From: Candidatus Gastranaerophilales bacterium
GTDB taxonomy: Bacteria > Cyanobacteriota > Vampirovibrionia > Gastranaerophilales > Gastranaerophilaceae
Assembly: GCA_017415185.1 (NCBI GenBank)
Contig: JAFQHZ010000023.1
Span: 1 to 54,072, forward strand
Reading direction: 5' to 3'
Length of the DNA: 54,072 nucleotides
Shown: piece by piece, positions 1 to 8,040 of the stretch
How the letters are laid out: the number at the start of each line of letters is the position of its first letter
Numbering within the stretch: position 1 is the first letter of the stretch
Notes under the pieces: model-generated
Told to the model about the DNA's origin: nothing
Database searches by the model: none
What the model saw: the letters and a program-made list of their open reading frames with translations, nothing else
Translations under genes and position numbers: made by a program

Positions 1-854
1 CCATGGCAGAAGCAATATTAGTTATGACAATCCTCGGTATCATAGCAACAATCATGATAACAACCCTAAAACCTGCAGAATTTAAAGAAAAAGGTTTAAA
101 AGTTTCAGCAAAGAAAGTTCTTTCTGAAATTGATACTGCAACTACTCAAATTTTAGTTAATAATACTAAACTAGGCTCTTTTAATTCTTTAGTTCATGAT
201 AATGGCACTAATTTCACATGGAAAGGAAATGGTGCTACTGTTCTTGAATATTATAAAAAATATTTAACAACAATAAGAACAATAGTACCTTCAACTTCAT
301 TTTGCATTACAGGAGATTCATCAAGAAATGCTAAGGCAGTATATTTAAAAGATGGTGCTTGTATTGGAATATATGATTCTGAAACAACAAATGCACAAAC
401 AATATTCCCTGGAGAAACAACAACAAAACAAAGCAATGCTTCTCAAGGATTATTACTCTTTGATACAAACGGAGAAGAAGAACCAAACACAATAGGTGTA
501 GATAGATTCATCCTTCCAATTGATTCTAGTGGAATTGCCTATGACACAATTGCTGATGCTGGAGGAGGAGCAAGTCCTGAACCTGAACCAACTCCTGAGC
601 CAGCGCCTGAGCCAACTCCAAGCCCTAGCCCTGAATCTGAACCTGAATCTGAATATATCCCTCCTGATTTAGTAACCTTGCCTAGCGAATTTCAAAATAT
701 ATTGCGCACCTCTTTTCCTGATGTTTCTGTAGAAGGTTGGCGAAAATATGGCGCTTCTTCGTATATTAAATGGGTTGATTGGAATAATTCATGGGATGTA
801 GAGTCAGCACATTATTATTGCACTACAACAAGTTGCGTTTATAGGGGTGTTTAA
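1..854 (+). CDS. Prepilin-like protein (type IV pilus / type II secretion), 5' truncated by the window
   Basis: The frame is open to the left edge, so the true start lies outside. The first visible residues, M-A-E-A-I-L-V-M-T-I-L-G-I-I-A, match mature pilin positions 3 onward, with the invariant Glu5. The bases before them (cc) fit the Thr2 codon of a G-F-T-x-x-E cleavage motif. A hydrophobic helix of about 20 residues follows. Near residues 153-171 is a D-T-N-G-x(4)-N-x(2)-G-x-D-x-F motif common in minor pilins. A Pro/Glu/Ser/Thr linker spans about residues 190-218, then a roughly 60-residue tail with W-D and paired Cys residues. Family knowledge: PilD-type peptidase processes such proteins, which assemble in the inner membrane. 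Whether this is a pilus subunit or a pseudopilin cannot be told from the window. Confidence 0.8.
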   Translation, partial: MAEAILVMTILGIIATIMITTLKPAEFKEKGLKVSAKKVLSEIDTATTQILVNNTKLGSFNSLVHDNGTNFTWKGNGATVLEYYKKYLTTIRTIVPSTSFCITGDSSRNAKAVYLKDGACIGIYDSETTNAQTIFPGETTTKQSNASQGLLLFDTNGEEEPNTIGVDRFILPIDSSGIAYDTIADAGGGASPEPEPTPEPAPEPTPSPSPESEPESEYIPPDLVTLPSEFQNILRTSFPDVSVEGWRKYGASSYIKWVDWNNSWDVESAHYYCTTTSCVYRGV

Positions 855-944
855 ATTTAATTGTAAATATTTATAGATGTTCTCTTCTTTAAGGTAATTT
901 AAAAATTGTTTTTTTCTGTTAATATTCCCAAAAAGGAGAATTTA

Positions 945-1202
945 ATGAAAAACATCGAAATTTATACGCTTGATTATTGTCCTTATTGTCAAAAGGCGAA
1001 ATTCTTTTTAAAAGAATTAAATCAGGAATTTAAAGAAATTCCTTGTGATGATAATGAAGAAGAAATGAGAATCAAATTAAGTAAGGAATATAATTTGCCA
1101 AGTTTGGCGACTTTTCCTCAAATAATTATTGATGGAGAAAATATTGGTGGATATTCTGATTTAATTGAAAAATATAATTCTAAAGAAATTCGCTTTGATT
1201 AA
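945..1202 (+). CDS. Glutaredoxin
   Basis: Eighty-five-residue protein with the dithiol motif C-P-Y-C at residues 12-15 in the usual b-a-b context. Later come a T-F-P-Q-I-I segment (cis-Pro) and a G-G-Y-S-D motif for glutathione-type binding. The full length is normal for a class I glutaredoxin. A longer frame opens at a TTG at 906, but AGGAG at 934-938 sits 6 bases before the ATG at 945, which fixes the start. The stop overlaps the end of the convergent thioredoxin gene by 4 bases. Predicted role: cytoplasmic thiol-disulfide reduction. The reductant is unknown, since no glutathione synthesis gene is visible here. Confidence 0.88.
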   Translation: MKNIEIYTLDYCPYCQKAKFFLKELNQEFKEIPCDDNEEEMRIKLSKEYNLPSLATFPQIIIDGENIGGYSDLIEKYNSKEIRFD

Positions 1203-1525
1203 GAAAGATATTTTTTAATATTGGAAACTATTGCGCTTTTTTGCATCATTCCAGCCATCATCTCTTTAACTTCGCCATTTTTAAAAATTAGAATAGTTGG
1301 AAGTGAGGAAATTCCATATTCTTTAGCGGAATTTATATTTTTATCAGCATCAATTTTAAAAATTTTAATTTCTTCAACAAATTCATTTTGAATTTGTTCT
1401 AGTAGGGGTGTTAATTTTCGGCAAGGTCCGCACCATTGCGCCCAAAAATCTACCACGACAATTCCTTTTTGCTCTAAAACATTTTGATTAAAATTGTTGT
1501 CTGTAATTTCTTCTATTATTGCCAT
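1199..1525 (-). CDS. trxA: Thioredoxin
   Basis: A 108-residue thioredoxin of normal length. W-C-G-P-C is at residues 31-35, preceded by V-D-F-W-A, and the cis-proline segment S-S-L-P-T is near residue 76. An AAGGAG ribosome site precedes the ATG on the minus strand at about 1532-1545. It is convergent with the glutaredoxin and divergent from nth, whose start is only about 30 bases away. It acts as the general cytoplasmic disulfide reductant and is likely part of the redox cluster with the ferritin and superoxide reductase downstream. Confidence 0.93.
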   Translation of the reverse strand: MAIIEEITDNNFNQNVLEQKGIVVVDFWAQWCGPCRKLTPLLEQIQNEFVEEIKIFKIDADKNINSAKEYGISSLPTILIFKNGEVKEMMAGMMQKSAIVSNIKKYLS

Positions 1526-1556
1526 ATTTATTTTTTCTCCTTATCATTATTTTATC

Positions 1557-2207
1557 ATGGATTTTGATAATATTGTTTTAAATTTAAAAAATGATTATCT
1601 TGAAAAACGCGTTTTTCATACTGAATTTGTTGATTTTATGGAAGAGCTTAAAGACCCGTATTTGGTTTTAATTTGTTGTATTTTATCTTTAAGAACAAAC
1701 GACAAAATTACATATGGGGCGGCGTGTCGAATGCTTGAGTTAGGCAAGACGCCTGAAGAAATTGCGAAATTAGATGTTGAAAAGCTCGCTTGTGCAATTT
1801 ATCCTGTTGGATTTTATCAAAACAAAGCACAGCAAATAATTCAATTATCAAAGGAAATTGTTGAAAAATATAATTCGAAAACGCCTGATAGCATTGAAGA
1901 ATTGACTAAATTTAAAGGTGTTGGAAGAAAAACTGCTAATTTGGTTTTAGCAAAAGGGCATAATATTCCTGCAATTTGCGTTGATGTTCATGTTCATAGA
2001 ATTTTGAATCGCCTTGGAATTGTTAAAACAAAAAATCCTGATGAAACAGAAATGGAATTAAGAAAAATTTTGCCAAAAAAACATTGGATTGATTTCAATA
2101 CTCTTTTGGTAACCCATGGGCAAAACATTTGTAAGCCTCAAAAGCCCCTTTGTCATAAATGTTCAATTCAGGATTTTTGCTCTAAAAATTTTAAAGAGAA
2201 CAAATAA
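1557..2207 (+). CDS. nth: Endonuclease III, DNA glycosylase/AP lyase
   Basis: A 216-residue HhH-GPD base-excision repair enzyme that removes oxidised pyrimidines. The helix-hairpin-helix motif F-K-G-V-G-R-K-T-A-N carries catalytic Lys125, and V-D-V-H-V gives catalytic Asp143. The 4Fe-4S loop C-x6-C-x2-C-x5-C is at residues 192, 199, 202 and 208. The usual L-S-x-Q-T-x-D near residue 45 reads L-S-L-R-T-N-D here, so the Gln is replaced by Arg. The ATG at 1557 is chosen because it gives the family length; longer starts would run into trxA. No clear Shine-Dalgarno is seen. The 3' end overlaps the convergent ferritin gene by 17 bases. Confidence 0.92.
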   Translation: MDFDNIVLNLKNDYLEKRVFHTEFVDFMEELKDPYLVLICCILSLRTNDKITYGAACRMLELGKTPEEIAKLDVEKLACAIYPVGFYQNKAQQIIQLSKEIVEKYNSKTPDSIEELTKFKGVGRKTANLVLAKGHNIPAICVDVHVHRILNRLGIVKTKNPDETEMELRKILPKKHWIDFNTLLVTHGQNICKPQKPLCHKCSIQDFCSKNFKENK

Positions 2208-2673
2208 TTTCGTCTAAATGTTCAATGTTTGCTGTAATTATGTTTGCATTTTTTATTCTGAAAATTAATTTCCTAAAATGACCAACGCTTTTAATTTGTT
2301 CGTTCAATAAGTGCGAAACGTATTCCATTGCGGCGATGTCGTCGGCTTCTTTTGCTATTGAATAAAGTTCTTTAATTTGTGTTAGCATAAATTCTTCATG
2401 CGATAGCGCGGAACTGAAAACGTCTGAAACGTTTATCCAATCAACAGATGGCTCTTCTATTTTTGAAAAAATAAGTTTTTCGTCTCTTAAAATTAAATAA
2501 TCATAAATTTTTTGTGCGCATTCAAGCTTTTGCGAGGTTTTGTGCTTCATAAAATCACAAAATCCTTGCATTGCGATTTCGCTAAAATAAGTTGACATTG
2601 CAAAATAAAGATAAGCGCTATAAAATTCGTGATTTATTTGTTTATTAAATGCTTGAAGTAATTTTGTATCCAT
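2191..2673 (-). CDS. Ferritin-like protein with altered ferroxidase residues
   Basis: A 160-residue four-helix ferritin clearly related to bacterial FtnA: N-H-E-F-Y-S-A-Y-L-Y near residue 16, H-E-E near 93 and N-E-Q near 125. Aligned by eye with E. coli FtnA, Glu17 and Glu94 are kept. Glu49, Glu50 and His53 become Gln48, Lys49 and Cys52, and Glu129 and Glu130 become Lys128 and Ser129. Most of the di-iron ferroxidase centre therefore appears lost. It may store iron without fast oxidation, bind another ligand, or form a structural shell. The gene lies directly before (5' of its ATG, on the minus strand) the superoxide reductase stop, with no gap, so the two are probably co-transcribed. Confidence 0.85.
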   Translation of the reverse strand: MDTKLLQAFNKQINHEFYSAYLYFAMSTYFSEIAMQGFCDFMKHKTSQKLECAQKIYDYLILRDEKLIFSKIEEPSVDWINVSDVFSSALSHEEFMLTQIKELYSIAKEADDIAAMEYVSHLLNEQIKSVGHFRKLIFRIKNANIITANIEHLDEIICSL

Positions 2674-3063
2674 TTATTTTGCCTCTGTGTTTGTTTTGTT
2701 TAAATTGTGGATATTGCAATAATTTCGAACATAAAACCCTTCCTTGCATTCGCATTTAAAGATTAGTTGTGCTGTTTCGTTAGGTTTTAGATGTTTTCTT
2801 TTAATGTATTTATTATCAAGCGAAATCACTTCAATAAATTCAATATAATGCTCGTCATTCATTGGATGATTGAAATAGATTTTCTTTGTAATTTCGTCAA
2901 TATTTTCAATATGTGCAAAGTGCGCATCTTCTTGATTTGGCGTTTTTTCTTCTAAAAGCTCCATATTTTTGTTGCAACAAATAATTTCTCCGATTCCTTC
3001 GTGTGTAATTTCTATAATATTGTTGCAAATATTGCACTTGTAAAGTTCTAATAATTTTGTCAT
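2674..3063 (-). CDS. dfx: Desulfoferrodoxin / superoxide reductase
   Basis: A 129-residue two-domain superoxide reductase. The N-terminal desulforedoxin-type iron site has C10-x2-C13 and C29-C30. The catalytic Fe(His4Cys) centre has His48, His66 and His72 (H-P-M-N-D-E-H) and the C-N-I-H motif, Cys116 and His119. All metal ligands are present. The residue before the first His, normally the catalytic Lys of E-K-H, is Ala here (D-A-H). The enzyme reduces superoxide to peroxide without releasing oxygen, typical of anaerobes. AAGGAGG stands 6-8 bases before the ATG. It is first in an operon with the ferritin, and the reverse rubrerythrin elsewhere in the window could take the peroxide produced. 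Confidence 0.92.
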   Translation of the reverse strand: MTKLLELYKCNICNNIIEITHEGIGEIICCNKNMELLEEKTPNQEDAHFAHIENIDEITKKIYFNHPMNDEHYIEFIEVISLDNKYIKRKHLKPNETAQLIFKCECKEGFYVRNYCNIHNLNKTNTEAK

Positions 3064-3147
3064 AATTTCCTCCTTGATGTTGATTTTTGCTCAAGGGGTA
3101 AAATTTTAAAATAGGACACTTGGACAACTTTTTGTTTTATTTGAATC

Positions 3148-3178
3148 TTGCGACATAAGAACAAAAATATGTTATAAT
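3148..3178 (+). promoter_or_regulatory. Sigma70-type promoter for the RHH gene
   Basis: TATAAT at 3173-3178 is preceded by TG one base upstream (extended -10). A weak -35 TTGCGA lies at 3148-3153 with 19 bases between. It is 24 bases before the RHH start codon. Confidence 0.55.
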
Positions 3179-3201
3179 TGCCAAAAAAGGAGCGATACAA
3201 T

Positions 3202-3390
3202 ATGGCTAGAATTTTAATTTCAATGAAAGATGCATTTTTAAAATCAATTGATGAAGTTGCACAAAGCGAACAAAGAACCCGCTCGGAACTTGTCAGAGAG
3301 GCTCTTCGTGTATATTTAAAGAAAGCAAAAGCAACTGCGCCAAAAAATGCGCAAGAAAATGCTAATTTGCTTGAGAATTTGCTAGATTAA
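3202..3390 (+). CDS. Ribbon-helix-helix (CopG/MetJ-type) DNA-binding protein
   Basis: Sixty-two residues beginning M-A-R-I-L-I-S-M-K, an N-terminal strand followed by a two-helix R-T-R-S-E-L-V-R-E-A-L unit typical of RHH repressors and antitoxins. AAGGAG at about 3187-3192 fixes the ATG at 3202 rather than an earlier in-frame start. The C-terminal tail is Ala/Asn/Lys-rich. No toxin gene follows: the next gene is a convergent glycoside hydrolase whose end it overlaps by 29 bases. It is therefore either an orphan antitoxin or a small autoregulated repressor; its operator is not identifiable here. Confidence 0.8.
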   Translation: MARILISMKDAFLKSIDEVAQSEQRTRSELVREALRVYLKKAKATAPKNAQENANLLENLLD

Positions 3391-4897
3391 TCATATAAAC
3401 TTGAAGTTCTAATGGTTCAAGAGTTGCTTCAATCATATCTTGATTGAGTTGTGGATGTCTTTTTGTATTTATAAGCGAAAAAAGATTATCCTTTTCTAAA
3501 TATTTTGATTTAACCGAGGCTTTTTGTTCTTTACTTTCGTCTAGTGAACCAATGACAATTAATTCTTTGTCTTTGTTGATGATTGAATAAGAAAAAACTT
3601 TTTCGTTTCCTGTTTTTAATAGTGAAAATTTTCCTTCTGCAATTAGTTCTTGGTTTCTTTTTCTAAAATCAATCGCACGAACATATTTTCCTTTTAAGCG
3701 AGGATATTTGGTTTTTGCAGGAGTAGAAAAATTAAATATATCAAGCATTCCTGAATGAACAAAATAATATTCGTCGTCCGTATAAGTTTTTGTTGCTTTT
3801 TTTCCTTCGTATGAATATGTGAAATCATCGCCAGTATTAAAGCCATCTAAAAAATACATGTTAGAAGGCAATGTGGCATTAAGCCACAAAACCATATTCC
3901 AATAATTCAAACCCCTTAAAATGGGTGCTTGTTGGTCGTGGGTTGCAAAGGCTGAAATATGGGATTTTCCTTTGTTTTTTTCTAAAATTTTTTGATTTTT
4001 TACAATTTTATTATCAAATTCTTCTTTTGTTTTGATGTTTTTAAAATCGCTCCAAGAGGCATAATAAGAATCAAAGCCAGCTTCCAAAAGTTCATCAACA
4101 CTTGAATAATGACTTACTCCATTAGGAGCAGGATTATTCCATTCAACATTGGCTTCTGCTAAAAAATAGAAATCTTTGTTTTGTTTTCTTGCGTGTTTTA
4201 TGATTTCTTGCCAAAATTTGGGTGGTTTAATTGCAGCAACATCAGCCCTTATGCCATCAAATCCAAGTTCAATAGACATATCAACAAAACTTTTAAAATT
4301 GTTTAAAGTTGCTTCATTTAAGTTATTATCTTCATTATGAATTTTAAAAAGTCTAACATCTGTCCAATCAGCGGGAATTAGGGGTTCTTTTTTCTCGTTT
4401 AAAATAAACCATTCTGGTCTTTTTAGAGTTAAATCGTATGAACCGCAGCTAGGCAAATCAATGATTACATTTAAATTTAGTCTGTGTGCTTCTTTGATAA
4501 AGTCTTTTGCCTCTTCTTCGATTGTTTTGTCGTTTGTTAAATCATCAAGCTCGGGTGCAATTTTATTAAAATCATCCATAGCATATAATGAACCCGCTGT
4601 TCCTAGGGCTTTTAGCTTGCCTGTTGGTGTGATTGGAAGAACATAAATTGTATTAATTCCTTGTTGAGCTAGTTCTTTTAATTTTGTTTTTGCATTAACA
4701 AAATTACCCGTTTTGTCGCCTTTTTCAACTTCAATTATGCCATTTAAATCTTTATCTATTGAAGCAAAATTTCTTATGTTTATTGTATAAATAATTGCTT
4801 CGTTGTTTTTAAAAAGTTCTCTTAAATTTTCTTTTGCGTTTGCAAAAGGCAACGATAAAGCTAAAACTATCCCCGAGTAAATCAATATTCTTTTCAT
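3362..4897 (-). CDS. Exported GH13 alpha-amylase family glycosidase
   Basis: A 511-residue protein with a signal peptide (M-K-R then a hydrophobic core ending A-N-A, cut near residue 21) and a TIM-barrel GH13 domain. Conserved regions seen: V-I-I-D-L-P-S near 145-150 (region I, lacking the usual N-H), G-I-R-A-D-V with nucleophile Asp219, F-L-A-E-A with acid/base Glu248, and A-T-H-D with His320/Asp321. The catalytic triad is complete, so it should be an active alpha-glucan-type enzyme in the periplasm or outside the cell. A beta-rich C-terminal domain follows after about 430. Exact substrate is undetermined. It is a single transcription unit divergent from pgpH. Confidence 0.85.
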   Translation of the reverse strand: MKRILIYSGIVLALSLPFANAKENLRELFKNNEAIIYTINIRNFASIDKDLNGIIEVEKGDKTGNFVNAKTKLKELAQQGINTIYVLPITPTGKLKALGTAGSLYAMDDFNKIAPELDDLTNDKTIEEEAKDFIKEAHRLNLNVIIDLPSCGSYDLTLKRPEWFILNEKKEPLIPADWTDVRLFKIHNEDNNLNEATLNNFKSFVDMSIELGFDGIRADVAAIKPPKFWQEIIKHARKQNKDFYFLAEANVEWNNPAPNGVSHYSSVDELLEAGFDSYYASWSDFKNIKTKEEFDNKIVKNQKILEKNKGKSHISAFATHDQQAPILRGLNYWNMVLWLNATLPSNMYFLDGFNTGDDFTYSYEGKKATKTYTDDEYYFVHSGMLDIFNFSTPAKTKYPRLKGKYVRAIDFRKRNQELIAEGKFSLLKTGNEKVFSYSIINKDKELIVIGSLDESKEQKASVKSKYLEKDNLFSLINTKRHPQLNQDMIEATLEPLELQVYMINLANSQAN

Positions 4898-4973
4898 AAT
4901 ATAAAAGTATATAAGAAAAATAAATTTATTGTATAATAATTTAAGTATTACGCGTATTTTAGGTTAATTATTT

Positions 4974-7184
4974 ATGAAAAATTTTTTTAATAATTTAAAA
5001 GGTGACGATATTTTTCAAACTTCAAAACCGATGGTTCTTGCGGCTTTTTTGCTTGTTGCAATTATTCTTACATCTTTGTTGTCTTTTAGATATTATTTGC
5101 TGCAAGACATTGTTAAAAACGGCATTGCCACAAAAACAGTGCCAGCTAAAAATACATTTCAAGTTATCGACAAACAAAGAACTCAATTAATTAAGCGAGA
5201 AGTTGCAAACAAAATTAGACCAGTTATTGTTCCTGTTGAAGAAAGTTATATTGAAAGCGATTTGGATAGAGTTATCTCTCAAATTGAAAAAATAAAAGAC
5301 GAAAAAGCAACAATTGAAACAAAGAAAAAAGAACTTGAAAACTTATTAAATGTTACTGATTTAAATAGAAAAAATAACACAGTTGCATATATTCTTTATT
5401 CTAATGAAGCAACCTTGAATGCTGCATTTAGCTCATCAAGACAAGTTTTGTCCGAATTGTTAAATGTTGGGGTTTTTGATACTGATGTTGATAGTTTTGC
5501 TTCAGAAGCAGAAATAAGCAAAATATTGGGAACACATACAAAAAAAGCGCAATATCCTTTGATTATAAGTCTTGTTGAGCATAGTATTGTTCCTAATTTA
5601 ATAATTGATGAATATGCAACAGAAATTGCAAGGAAAAAAGCTGAAAGTGCTGTTAAGCCTTATCTTGTGACATATAAAAAAGGCGACATTATTATCAGAG
5701 AAGGCGAAAAGCTTACAACATTAAAAAAAGATGCACTAAAACAAAACGGAAACAATGCTTTCGAATTGAATAAAAGTGGAGTTTTTGGGATTTTTGCCCT
5801 TGTTTGTTTAACAATGTATTCTTTTATTTTATACACAAGACAATATGAAAAGAAATTTTATACACCAAGATATATGATGTATATTGCTTTGTCTTCAATA
5901 ATTTTGACGTTTGTTTGTGTATTTATTTCTTATTCTGCAATAGTTTCAAATTATTTGATTCCTTTTATTGCTTTTACAATGCTGTTGGCGATTTTTACAA
6001 ATCCAGTATTGTCTTTCTTGGTTTCAATTTTGTTGCTTGCAGTATTGTCTGTGACATTGTTTTTTGATTCACAATTGATTTTCACATTTGTTAGTGCAAT
6101 TTTAGCTTCAAGTTATCTTGTTTCAAAAATTTCATATTCAAAAAGATTTGATATAATTGGTTGCTGTTTTAGGGTTGGCTTAATTATGTCTGCTGCAATG
6201 TTGTTTATCGCATTTTTTGAAGTTCAAACGCAAGCTTTTTCAAGAATGTTTGATTTTGGTGCAACAAACAATCCTTTTATCGGCGTGTTAAATGGTTTTC
6301 TTTCTTCAATTTTGGTTGTGTTTTTTGTACCAATTATTGAAAAATTATGCAAAATCGTTTCTCCTTATGCTCTAATCGAATTAGCAGATCAAAACCAAGA
6401 GTTATTGTCAAAAATGAGAAGTTCAGCTCCTGGCACTTTCCATCATTCGCTTATGGTTGCAAATTTGTGCGAAGCGGCAGCTTCAGCAATTGGCGCAGAT
6501 TCGATTTTGGCTCGTGTTGGTGCTTTTTATCATGATATTGGAAAACTTCAAAGACCTTTGTTTTTCATTGAAAATCAGTCATATTTTGGGGTTGAAAATC
6601 CTCATACGACTTTGACTCCAAGACAAAGTAAAATGGTAATCACATTGCACACCAAAGACGGGGTTGAAATTGCGAAAAAATATGGTTTACCTCAAGTTGT
6701 TATTGATTTTATAGTTCAACACCATGGGGAAAGTCTTGCGGGGCATTTTTATAATAAAGCAATTGAGCAAGAAGGTGCTGAAAATGTTACAGAAGGGCAA
6801 TTTAGATATCCTGGTCCAAAACCTCAAACAAAAGAAACTGCGATTTTAATGTTGGCTGATGCATTAGAAAGCGCTGTTCGTTCTCTTAAAAAGCCTACTC
6901 AAGAAGAAATTGAGGCGATTGTTAATAAAATATTCACTGAAAGATTAAATGACGGACAACTTTCAGATAGCCCATTAACATTGAAAGATATTAAAATTAT
7001 TGCAATGACTTTTAACAAAATACTTCGTGGTATGCAACACGATAGAATTAAATATCAAGAAAGAGTCATGAATGAAATTCAAGATAAGGGAAAATTTGCA
7101 ATTCAAAGCGGTCAAGACGACGAATTTGAAAAGAAAATAATAGAACTTCAGGAAAAATCAAAAAAGAAAGATGAAGATGTATAG
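4974..7184 (+). CDS. pgpH: 7TM-HD domain cyclic-di-nucleotide phosphodiesterase (PgpH type)
   Basis: A 736-residue membrane protein. One transmembrane segment at about 20-42 leads to an extracytoplasmic 7TMR-HDED-type domain with a coiled coil (about 90-130). Several membrane helices follow (about 268-455), then a cytoplasmic HD domain. Metal ligands are visible in G-T-F-H-H-S, F-Y-H-D-I-G-K near residue 518 and V-Q-H-H-G-E. The family hydrolyses c-di-AMP in Firmicutes and related bacteria. The gene order pgpH-ybeY-dgkA is a conserved neighbourhood, which supports the call. The stop overlaps the ybeY start by 14 bases. A TATAAT at 4932-4937 could serve as -10, but no good -35 is seen. Confidence 0.9.
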   Translation: MKNFFNNLKGDDIFQTSKPMVLAAFLLVAIILTSLLSFRYYLLQDIVKNGIATKTVPAKNTFQVIDKQRTQLIKREVANKIRPVIVPVEESYIESDLDRVISQIEKIKDEKATIETKKKELENLLNVTDLNRKNNTVAYILYSNEATLNAAFSSSRQVLSELLNVGVFDTDVDSFASEAEISKILGTHTKKAQYPLIISLVEHSIVPNLIIDEYATEIARKKAESAVKPYLVTYKKGDIIIREGEKLTTLKKDALKQNGNNAFELNKSGVFGIFALVCLTMYSFILYTRQYEKKFYTPRYMMYIALSSIILTFVCVFISYSAIVSNYLIPFIAFTMLLAIFTNPVLSFLVSILLLAVLSVTLFFDSQLIFTFVSAILASSYLVSKISYSKRFDIIGCCFRVGLIMSAAMLFIAFFEVQTQAFSRMFDFGATNNPFIGVLNGFLSSILVVFFVPIIEKLCKIVSPYALIELADQNQELLSKMRSSAPGTFHHSLMVANLCEAAASAIGADSILARVGAFYHDIGKLQRPLFFIENQSYFGVENPHTTLTPRQSKMVITLHTKDGVEIAKKYGLPQVVIDFIVQHHGESLAGHFYNKAIEQEGAENVTEGQFRYPGPKPQTKETAILMLADALESAVRSLKKPTQEEIEAIVNKIFTERLNDGQLSDSPLTLKDIKIIAMTFNKILRGMQHDRIKYQERVMNEIQDKGKFAIQSGQDDEFEKKIIELQEKSKKKDEDV

Positions 7185-7650
7185 CGTTTTTACTTTAGAA
7201 AAACTTGACAATGTGAAAATCATTTTGAAAGATTATAAGCCTAAAATTAAGAAAATGATGGATATAATCCTTGAAATTGATGAATTAAAAACAAATAAAA
7301 TTTTTAGCGAAAATATTTCTAAAATTCGTTTTGATATTGCATTTTGTAACGATGAAACAATTTGGCAAATAAATAAAGAATATAGACAAAAGGATTCTCC
7401 AACAGACGTTATAACGTTTTCTCTTTTTGCTGATGATGAAAATGCTTTAATTTATCGAAAAACAGCAGATTTGGGACAAATCATTGTAAGTGTTGAAACA
7501 GCGAAAAAACAAGCAAAAGAATCGCTTGAAAGGGAAATATTAACTTTGATTTGTCATGGCGTTTTGCATTTATTTGGATTTGACCATTTAACAAAAAAGG
7601 ATTACGATTTTGTTGTCGGGATACAAAATCGGGTAATGGAAAGATTATGA
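7171..7650 (+). CDS. ybeY: Endoribonuclease YbeY, rRNA maturation factor
   Basis: A 159-residue metalloendoribonuclease with the zinc motif H-G-V-L-H-L-F-G-F-D-H at about 129-139 (three His ligands). The upstream R-Q-K-D-S-P-T-D-V-I-T-F-S segment matches the family signature. It acts in 16S rRNA 3'-end maturation and ribosome quality control. The start overlaps pgpH by 14 bases; a second in-frame ATG two codons later is equally possible. The stop overlaps dgkA by ATGA, which implies translational coupling. Confidence 0.92.
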   Translation: MKMYSVFTLEKLDNVKIILKDYKPKIKKMMDIILEIDELKTNKIFSENISKIRFDIAFCNDETIWQINKEYRQKDSPTDVITFSLFADDENALIYRKTADLGQIIVSVETAKKQAKESLEREILTLICHGVLHLFGFDHLTKKDYDFVVGIQNRVMERL

Positions 7651-8027
7651 AAAAATTTCAATCAAGAAGTTTTCAAAAAAGTCTGTCTTATGCGCTAAAC
7701 GGTGTTCGACTTGCTTTTCGTTCGCAAAGAAATTTTAGAAAACATTTGGTGATTGCTTTTTTGACTTTTGCAATAGCTTTTTTCTTAAGAGTCGAAATTG
7801 TTGAATTTTGCATTATTCTTTTTGCAAATGTGCTTGTTTTGGTTTGCGAAATGTTTAATTCGGTGATTGAATTTGTCATTGATGCTTATTATAAAAATAA
7901 ATGGGCAAAATTAGCAAAATTATCCAAAGACATTGGGGCTGGTGCAGTTTTAATTAGTGCTTGCGTCAGTGCTTTAATTTCTTTATTAATATTTGGCAGT
8001 AAGATATATCAACTTTATTATATTTGA
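7647..8027 (+). CDS. dgkA: Diacylglycerol / undecaprenol kinase
   Basis: A 126-residue integral membrane kinase with three hydrophobic segments. The signature C-E-M-F-N-S-V-I-E carries catalytic Glu68 and metal-binding Glu75, and S-K-D-I-G-A-G-A matches the A-K-D-x-G segment. The amphipathic N-terminal region R-S-Q-R-N-F-R-K-H has Gln27 where the family usually has a metal-binding Glu (E. coli Glu28). In Gram-positive relatives the substrate is undecaprenol, and the pgpH-ybeY neighbourhood is that type. Start overlaps the ybeY stop in ATGA. Confidence 0.88.
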   Translation: MKKFQSRSFQKSLSYALNGVRLAFRSQRNFRKHLVIAFLTFAIAFFLRVEIVEFCIILFANVLVLVCEMFNSVIEFVIDAYYKNKWAKLAKLSKDIGAGAVLISACVSALISLLIFGSKIYQLYYI

Positions 8028-8040
8028 GGATTAAATTAAA

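Noticed and set aside
2906-3127. Open frame overlapping the superoxide reductase in another frame
   Set aside because: The overlapped gene has all expected metal ligands and a good ribosome site, so this one is a shadow.
3202-4897. Toxin-antitoxin pair made of the RHH gene and its neighbour
   Set aside because: The neighbour is an exported GH13 enzyme in the opposite direction.
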